Source of the DNA: Anaerolineae bacterium
GTDB taxonomy: Bacteria; Chloroflexota; Anaerolineae; B4-G1
Assembly: GCA_030620125.1 (NCBI GenBank)
Contig: JAUXFI010000131.1
Location: 1 to 5,901 of the forward strand
DNA length: 5,901 bases
Direction of reading: 5' to 3'
The notes under the pieces are model-generated. The model was not told where the DNA came from and searched no databases. It was given only the letters and a program-made list of their open reading frames with translations. Every line of letters begins with the position of its first letter. Within the stretch, counting starts at the first letter, position 1. The translations under genes were made by a program, and so were the position numbers. Of this stretch, positions 1-4,084 are shown piece by piece.

Positions 1-954
1 GATGCGGTGTGTGTCAATCCCATACGGGTAACAAGATATGAGCGTCAGCACCGGGCTGGAAGCGGGATACATCACGCTCACCTCCGTTGGCTCAATGAAA
101 CGCTTCTGGGTGACGACGTAACGGTAGACCTGGCTGGCGGTGTGGACGAAAACCTCGTCGCCCAGTCCCAGGTCTGGCAGGGTACGGAATATCTCGCCAA
201 AGATGTCGTTGTGGGCCGAGATGATGCAATTGTCGCTCTCACCCGGATTGGCGCTGCCCACGTGATGGCCGGCTCCCTGCTTGAGCGATTCCCAATCATC
301 CCCTTCTATGACTGGGGCATCTACTGCGATGGCCGGGATCTGGATGCGTGTGGCCTGCTCCGGCCCCGGTGTGGGCATAGGCAGCGGCGTGATCGCGTTC
401 ACCAGATCGCGCAGGTGAGCAGGGATCTCCTGCGGCACAGCCCCCCCCAGCGAATCGGGCGGCGTGTGGCCCCCCGGCAACACGACCACCTGGATGAGTG
501 GAGTGGGTGTAGGAGTAGGTAGAGTATCCAGTTGAGCCTGCTGAGCCTGGCCGGACGCCTCGTTGATCTCGCGCAGCGTCGCCAACGAACTGACCAACAC
601 GAGGATCAACGCCGCCAGCACGGCCAACTCAACCACCAGCAGGCTCTTGTCGCGCAGCCAATCCCAGCGAATCCGGCGCGTTTGCCGGCTGGGTTCCTCT
701 CCTGCAACCGACTCATCCACCGTCTGGGGCCGGTACTGCGCCGTGGCCCCTGTGCCCTCAAAGCGCCGGTGGCCCACCGGCAAAGGCAGCGGTTGAGGCT
801 CAACCAGCTTTGGAGCCAGCGGGTCAAAGCCGCCCTCCCCAGCCCCCTTGCCCAATTGGCGCAAACGCTCCACCCGCGCCTCCCGCTTGCGGATGCGCAG
901 AACCTTTTCAAGTTCTGCTATGGATAGTTCGTCAACCGTGCGACGGTCTTTCAT
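1..954 (-). CDS. Membrane-anchored sortase (class D/E-like), C-terminus cut by window edge
   Basis: Transpeptidase expected to cleave a C-terminal sorting signal of secreted proteins and join them to a cell-surface acceptor outside the membrane. 318 residues are visible and the stop lies beyond the left edge. In order: a charged, helix-prone cytoplasmic segment (about 1-98, starting MKDRRTVDELSIAELEK); one membrane segment (about 105-124, beginning SLLVVELAVLAALILVL); a Pro/Thr-rich linker containing PTPTPTP; then the catalytic domain. The domain shows HVGSANPGESDN, ISAHND with candidate catalytic His248, and LTLISCYPYG with catalytic Cys308, then Arg317 in DTHR. The His-to-Cys spacing of 60 residues fits sortases. 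The start is ATG at 954, sharing ATGA with the methyltransferase stop, with GAGGGTG about 8 bases upstream, so translational coupling is likely. An 8-G run encodes G170-G171 ahead of the catalytic domain. The family is confident; the subclass and the acceptor are not determined. Confidence 0.93.
   Translation of the reverse strand, partial: MKDRRTVDELSIAELEKVLRIRKREARVERLRQLGKGAGEGGFDPLAPKLVEPQPLPLPVGHRRFEGTGATAQYRPQTVDESVAGEEPSRQTRRIRWDWLRDKSLLVVELAVLAALILVLVSSLATLREINEASGQAQQAQLDTLPTPTPTPLIQVVVLPGGHTPPDSLGGAVPQEIPAHLRDLVNAITPLPMPTPGPEQATRIQIPAIAVDAPVIEGDDWESLKQGAGHHVGSANPGESDNCIISAHNDIFGEIFRTLPDLGLGDEVFVHTASQVYRYVVTQKRFIEPTEVSVMYPASSPVLTLISCYPYGIDTHRI
441..448 (-). repeat. 8-G homopolymer inside the sortase gene
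   Basis: Eight consecutive C on the plus strand, so eight G on the coding strand, encode Gly170-Gly171 and the first base of Ala172, in the linker before the catalytic domain. Gain or loss of one base would shift the frame before His248 and Cys308 and abolish activity. Tracts of this length can slip during replication and are also common sites of sequencing error. Confidence 0.7.
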
Positions 955-1769
955 GACAGCGACACCCTCGCCACCGCGAACACCTCCCGCTCAAAGAACC
1001 AGCAAAAGGGCGGCCAGTTGAACAGGATGTGGCGGGTAACCCGGAAGGCCCAACCCTCGTCCCGATTCTGTGGGGGCGTGTCCAGCCACACCTGGGGACG
1101 GAACCCCGCCCGCTGCAGCACCCGCCGCAGGCTGGCTACGCTCTGCTCGTTCACGTGCACGTCGAGGTTGGCCGGTATGATGGCGCGGGGGTCTTGCGGA
1201 TATCTCGCCCCCTGCCCCATCAGCGTGCGCACCAACCGCACCAACGGGTAGGCGTACCGGTCGTACCACACGTTGGGAGCGGTGTGGATGATGAGCCGTC
1301 CGTCGGGCCGCAGCACGCGCCGCGCCTCCGCCAGCGCCTGGTCCAGCTCCCACGGATGAAGGTGCTCAACCAGGTCGAACATCAGCACGCGGTCGAAAGA
1401 GGCACTGGGAAAGGGCAACTGCTTGGCGTTGGCCTGGTAAACATTCCCAGCGTCCCGCGCCATGCACATCGCCACCGGCGCATAGTCCACCCCACAAGCC
1501 CGCGCTCCCAGCTTTGCACAGTGGCGCAAAATCTCGCCGCGCCCGCAGCCAACGTCGAGCACACTCATCCCAGGGCCGACTTGGGCCACCTCAAACGCCT
1601 GGCTCAACCGGCGCGAAAGGTGCGCTCCCTCGCTGGCAATGAACTCTGTGTACCCCTCGCAGGCGCCTAAAAAATACGCCTCGTCGTATCGCTCCGGGCG
1701 AACCGGTTGAATCTGCTCAATCCCCAATCGTATCCCCCACGAATCCTCGTCACGTTTCACATTCAGCAT
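951..1769 (-). CDS. Class I SAM-dependent methyltransferase (Methyltransf_11/25-like)
   Basis: Soluble 272-residue protein with a Rossmann-like SAM-binding fold. Motif I is VLDVGCGRGEIL (about 70-81), the glycine-rich SAM loop. Motif II ends in Asp95 (CGVDYAP), which normally holds the SAM ribose hydroxyls. AKQLPFPSASFDRVL (about 115-129) and FDLVEHLHP (131-139) match motifs III-IV, and RRVLRPDGRLIIHTAPN (150-166) is the usual post-motif strand and turn. The C-terminal third (about 167-272) is not recognisable by eye and is rich in Trp and Phe (FNWPPFCWFFERE), so it may form a substrate lid. The substrate cannot be read from the sequence. The gene starts 6 bases after the murJ stop and its TGA overlaps the sortase ATG, so it sits in an envelope operon; a methylated glycan, lipid or quinone-like substrate is possible but unproven. 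The ATG at 1769 has only a weak upstream GGGCGG, consistent with coupled translation. Confidence 0.9.
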   Translation of the reverse strand: MLNVKRDEDSWGIRLGIEQIQPVRPERYDEAYFLGACEGYTEFIASEGAHLSRRLSQAFEVAQVGPGMSVLDVGCGRGEILRHCAKLGARACGVDYAPVAMCMARDAGNVYQANAKQLPFPSASFDRVLMFDLVEHLHPWELDQALAEARRVLRPDGRLIIHTAPNVWYDRYAYPLVRLVRTLMGQGARYPQDPRAIIPANLDVHVNEQSVASLRRVLQRAGFRPQVWLDTPPQNRDEGWAFRVTRHILFNWPPFCWFFEREVFAVARVSLS

Positions 1770-1775
1770 TATAAT

Positions 1776-3383
1776 CTACCGCCCACGCCCCGTCAAGCGG
1801 TTCAGGCCATCGTTGACGACAGCGCGGATCAGGTGAATCTCATCAACTCTCAACAGCAAAGCCAGAAACCCGTAGACTACCACCCCGATACCCCCAGCTC
1901 CGCCCACAACCAGCAGTTCCCCCAGCAACCCCGGCAGCGGCACCATCGCCAGAGCGCGCACCATGCCCCAGGTCACCGCCGCCATCACCAGCGAAGCGAT
2001 AGTGGCCTTCAGCGTGAGGAGCCACATACCGCGACTACCTAGCCCGCCCATCCGCCGCCAGATCAGCACCAGCATAGCCAGCGCGTGGGCAGTCAATTTG
2101 AGCGAGTTGACCAGGACCAACAGCGGCAAAGTCAACACCCCCAGCCAGCAAAGAGTAAGAGCCATCAGAAAATAGAGAATCGTCGCCCCCACGCCCACCA
2201 GGGCAGGAGTCAACGTATCCTTGCGGGCATAGAAAGCGAAAATGAGGGGCTGATCCACGGCGGCAAAGATCAACCCCAGGAGCGCGCAGCACAGCGCCTC
2301 TGCCGTCGCCACCGTGTCCGCTGGCGTAAAGTCGCCGTGCTCAAAGACGAGGGCGACGATAGGGTTCGCCAGCACATACAGGCCAAAGGTGGCCGGGATG
2401 ATCAGGGCCAGAACCAGCCGTAGCCCCTGGGTCAGGGTGGCTCGGAAGGGACCAATTTCATCGGCGCTGGCCTGCCGGGAGAGCGTGGGGAGAATGGCAA
2501 TTGAGATAGCAGTGACGATCAAGCCGAGGGGAAACTGGATGATCGTTGCCGCGTACTCCATCCAGGATATGGAACCTTCGCCGGTGTGGGAGGCCAGGTT
2601 ATAACTCAAAAGCACCGCCAGCGTGTCCACCACCAGGCCAATCAGGATAGGCAGGTAGAGGCGGCCAATGCGTCGCAGCGCAGGGTGATGCAAGTCGAGG
2701 ACAAAGCGCAGCCGAGAATCGCGCAGCCCCAGCAGTTGGAAAACCATCTGGAGTGCAGCACCCACCAGCAGCCCGGCCGTCATGCTGTAGACCCCCCAGC
2801 GGCGGCCCAGAGCCAGCGTCACGATGACGATGCCAGCGTTAAAGATGGCAGCACCGAAAGCAGGAAAGGTGAACCGCTTGAGAGCATAGAGACCGCCAGA
2901 CAGGATACTGGCCAGACTGAAAAAGATAACCGCAGGGAGAGTCAGACGCAGGAGATTGGTCGCCAGGGCCTGGTAAGTGGGCGACAGCCCTTCTACCAGC
3001 AACCAGATCACCCGGGGAGCCAAAAGCTCCCCCAGCAAGACAAACCCGCACAATACCAGCGAAGCGATGCTAGTCAGAACACTGAGCAAGTGCCACAACT
3101 CCGCCCGCCGCTCCGGGGCGGTGTAGTCGGAGAGGACGGGAATGAGCGCCGAACTGACCATGCCGCCCACCAAAAGATCGTAGAGAGTAATGGGGACGCG
3201 GAGCGCCACGTTCAGCGCGTCCACGTGGGGGCCTGCACCGAAGAGACCCGCCTTGACCGTCTCACGCAGCAGCCCCAGCACGCGGCTGGCGATGTTGCCC
3301 AGCGCGACGATGCCGGCCGCCTGTGCGACCTCCACATCTCCCTTTAATGCCGTCCCGGGCGTTTCGTCCAATCTACTCCTCAC
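1776..3383 (-). CDS. murJ: MurJ/MviN-family lipid II flippase (MOP superfamily)
   Basis: Polytopic inner-membrane protein of 535 residues (E. coli MurJ is 511). The family moves lipid II, the peptidoglycan precursor, to the outer face of the membrane. Family signatures: ASRVLGLLRE near residues 32-41, VDALNVALRVP (54-64), VGGMVSSALIPVLSDY (72-87), SISWMEYA (271-278), ILPTLSR (297-303), FEHGDFTPADT (347-357) and FYARKDTLTP (384-393). Many hydrophobic segments fill residues about 24-520, as expected for 14 helices, and a short basic tail follows. R34, R40 and D55 align with E. coli R18, R24 and D39, but the positions of E. coli R52 and R270 are Tyr68 and about Thr280. The start is uncertain: GTG at 3383 gives the longest frame, but AGGAG at 3380-3376 precedes an in-frame TTG at 3371 that could be the true start. 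First gene of a minus-strand operon. Family assignment is strong; the substrate is inferred. Confidence 0.95.
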   Translation of the reverse strand: MRSRLDETPGTALKGDVEVAQAAGIVALGNIASRVLGLLRETVKAGLFGAGPHVDALNVALRVPITLYDLLVGGMVSSALIPVLSDYTAPERRAELWHLLSVLTSIASLVLCGFVLLGELLAPRVIWLLVEGLSPTYQALATNLLRLTLPAVIFFSLASILSGGLYALKRFTFPAFGAAIFNAGIVIVTLALGRRWGVYSMTAGLLVGAALQMVFQLLGLRDSRLRFVLDLHHPALRRIGRLYLPILIGLVVDTLAVLLSYNLASHTGEGSISWMEYAATIIQFPLGLIVTAISIAILPTLSRQASADEIGPFRATLTQGLRLVLALIIPATFGLYVLANPIVALVFEHGDFTPADTVATAEALCCALLGLIFAAVDQPLIFAFYARKDTLTPALVGVGATILYFLMALTLCWLGVLTLPLLVLVNSLKLTAHALAMLVLIWRRMGGLGSRGMWLLTLKATIASLVMAAVTWGMVRALAMVPLPGLLGELLVVGGAGGIGVVVYGFLALLLRVDEIHLIRAVVNDGLNRLTGRGR

Positions 3384-3418
3384 ATCTGGCGGGCCACTAC
3401 CTTCGACCCAGGTACACC

Positions 3419-3447
3419 ATTCTACCGTGATTTGGGAAGAACTACAA
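3419..3447 (-). promoter_or_regulatory. Candidate sigma70-type promoter for the murJ operon
   Basis: On the minus strand, TAGAAT at 3424-3419 matches the -10 consensus in 5 of 6 positions. TTGTAG at 3447-3442 matches the -35 in 3 of 6, and the spacer is 17 bases. Transcription would start near 3412, leaving a leader of about 30 bases before the murJ start. It is the best candidate in the divergent spacer, but the -35 is weak and no start-site data exist. Confidence 0.42.
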
Positions 3448-3460
3448 ACACTAGTGGATA

Positions 3461-3502
3461 GCCGCTAACCGCTAACCGCTGACCGCTGACTGCTAATTGC
3501 TA
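3461..3502. repeat. Degenerate tandem heptanucleotide repeat, six copies
   Basis: Six head-to-tail 7-base units: GCCGCTA, ACCGCTA, ACCGCTG, ACCGCTG, ACTGCTA, ATTGCTA. Units 3 and 4 are identical; other neighbours differ by one base, except units 4 and 5, which differ by two. A seventh, decayed unit (TTTGCGC, 3503-3509) overlaps the candidate -35 box of rpsO. The array lies in the divergent spacer between murJ and rpsO and encodes nothing. Short tandem heptamers of this sort resemble the STRR repeats described in cyanobacteria; membership of that family here is only a resemblance. Confidence 0.85.
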
Positions 3503-3503
3503 T

Positions 3504-3532
3504 TTGCGCACAGGGCTGAATCGTGGTAAAAT
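3504..3532 (+). promoter_or_regulatory. Candidate extended -10 promoter for rpsO
   Basis: TAAAAT at 3527-3532 matches the -10 consensus in 5 of 6 positions. It is preceded by TG at 3524-3525, one base away, forming an extended -10 element. TTGCGC at 3504-3509 is a weak -35 (3 of 6) with a 17-base spacer. Transcription would start near 3539-3540, giving a leader of about 57 bases. The extended -10 could compensate for the poor -35, which falls in the decayed end of the heptamer array. Confidence 0.55.
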
Positions 3533-3539
3533 AGCTTCT

Positions 3540-3596
3540 CAAGGTCGGGGGGGGCACTTGTATTGAACCTCACCCATGTGCGATAAGGAGGAAGTG
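3540..3596 (+). promoter_or_regulatory. rpsO leader with possible fold (candidate S15 autoregulatory RNA)
   Basis: The short predicted 5' leader contains an 8-G run (3547-3554). A possible stem pairs GCACTTG (3554-3560) with CATGTGC (3575-3581), with one T-T mismatch. AGGT (3542-3545) can also pair with ACCT (3567-3570), and the G run can pair with CCTCACCC (3568-3575), so alternative folds compete. In several bacterial groups S15 represses its own mRNA by binding a structured leader, and those RNAs differ between groups. This leader is a reasonable place for such an element, but no known class is recognised here. Confidence 0.3.
3585..3591 (+). promoter_or_regulatory. Strong Shine-Dalgarno that fixes the rpsO start
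   Basis: AAGGAGG lies 5 bases before GTG at 3597. An ATG at 3576 opens the same frame further upstream, but it would place this ribosome binding site inside the gene. The GTG at 3597 gives exactly 89 residues beginning (M)PLSKSEK, the standard S15 length, so it is preferred. Confidence 0.9.
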
Positions 3597-3866
3597 GTGC
3601 CGTTGAGTAAAAGTGAGAAAACAGTTGTCATCCAGGAGTACTGTCGTGCGCCCAACGATACCGGCTCACCAGAAGTACAGATCGCGCTACTGACTACCCG
3701 CATCCATCAACTGACTGAACACCTAAAGTCACACAAGCACGATGAGCACTCCCGGCGCGGCCTGCTCAAAATGGTCGGCCAACGCAGGCGTCATTTGACC
3801 TATCTCAGCCGCAAGGACCCTGAACGATATAGGGAGATCATCAAGCGACTTGGATTGCGCAGGTAA
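3597..3866 (+). CDS. rpsO: 30S ribosomal protein S15
   Basis: Primary 16S rRNA-binding protein of the small-subunit platform; it binds the three-way junction of helices 20-22 early in assembly and contributes to an intersubunit bridge. The product is 89 residues, the same as in E. coli, from a GTG start. Hallmarks are [14 protein letters not shown] (20-33), [20 protein letters not shown] (46-66 region) and the C-terminal IKRLGLRR. His42, Asp49 and Ser52 correspond to the residues that in E. coli (Met removed: H41, D48, S51) contact the G-U motif of helix 22. The gene is followed after 218 bases by pnp, the classical rpsO-pnp order. Expression probably comes from the promoter at 3504-3532, perhaps with leader-mediated autoregulation. 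Nothing is missing or unusual in the protein. Confidence 0.98.
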   Translation: MPLSKSEKTVVIQEYCRAPNDTGSPEVQIALLTTRIHQLTEHLKSHKHDEHSRRGLLKMVGQRRRHLTYLSRKDPERYREIIKRLGLRR

Positions 3867-3888
3867 CACATCATCGGCAGGTCAATCG

Positions 3889-3942
3889 AACGAGTAGATG
3901 CGGGGGAGGACATACCCATCTACTCGTTTAGTGTATCTTTTT
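3889..3942 (+). terminator. Rho-independent-type terminator or processing hairpin after rpsO
   Basis: AACGAGTAGATG (3889-3900) is perfectly complementary to CATCTACTCGTT (3917-3928), giving a 12-bp stem around a 16-base G-rich loop. The stem is followed by TTTA and then, after a gap, TTTTT at 3938-3942. The interrupted T stretch and large loop suggest partial termination, leaving readthrough into pnp, or an RNase processing site. I see no convincing promoter between this hairpin and pnp. Confidence 0.65.
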
Positions 3943-3963
3943 GAGAGTTAGACAATCTGAGGA

Positions 3964-4059
3964 ACCAGGCACAGGTCCAGGAATTGGGGAGTGCAACGTA
4001 GCTCGAGAACAAACAATCTGCTACGAGATACCTCCCAGTCCCTGACCTCCGTGCCTGGT
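3964..4059 (+). promoter_or_regulatory. Long imperfect hairpin in the pnp leader
   Basis: The outer stem pairs ACCAGGCAC (3964-3972) with GTGCCTGGT (4051-4059), 9 perfect pairs. Then AGGTC (3973-3977) pairs with GACCT (4044-4048) and AGG (3979-3981) with CCT (4041-4043). Next, bases 3983-3991 pair with 4032-4039 around one bulged G and one G-U pair. An apical stem pairs CGTAGC (3997-4002) with GCTACG (4020-4025), with a 17-base loop. In total this is roughly 30 pairs across 96 bases, broken by small bulges. In E. coli the pnp leader forms a long hairpin cut by RNase III, after which PNPase represses its own expression. This hairpin occupies the same position and is a candidate functional analogue; the sequence itself is not recognised as a known family. 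Confidence 0.78.
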
Positions 4060-4078
4060 CTCAATCAAACACGGAGGT
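4045..4078 (+). promoter_or_regulatory. Anti-Shine-Dalgarno / Shine-Dalgarno pair controlling pnp
   Basis: The pnp ribosome binding site GGAGGT (4073-4078) stands 6 bases before the ATG at 4085. The 9-base segment CACGGAGGT (4070-4078) is perfectly complementary to ACCTCCGTG (4045-4053), leaving a 16-base loop. Seven bases of that segment, 4045-4048 and 4051-4053, are also paired in the long leader hairpin, so the two folds exclude each other. The arrangement would hide the ribosome binding site whenever the hairpin's 5' arm is absent or displaced. Confidence 0.6.
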
Positions 4079-4084
4079 GTAAAA

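Noticed and set aside
7..522. A 171-codon plus-strand frame opposite the sortase.
   Set aside because: The minus strand encodes clear sortase motifs (ISAHND, LISCYPYG). The plus-strand product resembles nothing known to me.
2586..3347. A 253-codon plus-strand frame opposite murJ.
   Set aside because: The translation is Gln/Arg/His-rich without motifs, typical of the antisense of a hydrophobic membrane protein.
3461..3509. The tandem repeat as a CRISPR array or protein-binding iteron.
   Set aside because: Units are 7 bases long with no spacers, unlike CRISPR. No replication gene lies nearby, so an iteron role has no support.
3576..3596. ATG at 3576 as an alternative start for rpsO, adding seven residues.
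   Set aside because: It would put the strong AAGGAGG site inside the gene, and the added residues (MCDKEEV) simply translate that site. The GTG at 3597 gives the standard 89-residue S15.
3928..3956. A promoter for pnp using GACAAT (3951-3956) as -10.
   Set aside because: The -10 matches only 4 of 6 positions, and the sequence 17-18 bases upstream (TTAGTG or TTTAGT) is a poor -35.
3964..4059. The pnp leader as a mobile miniature element with terminal inverted repeats.
   Set aside because: No target-site duplication is seen at its ends. The nested pairing along its length and the match to the pnp ribosome binding site fit a local regulatory RNA better, though a genome-wide count would be needed to be certain.
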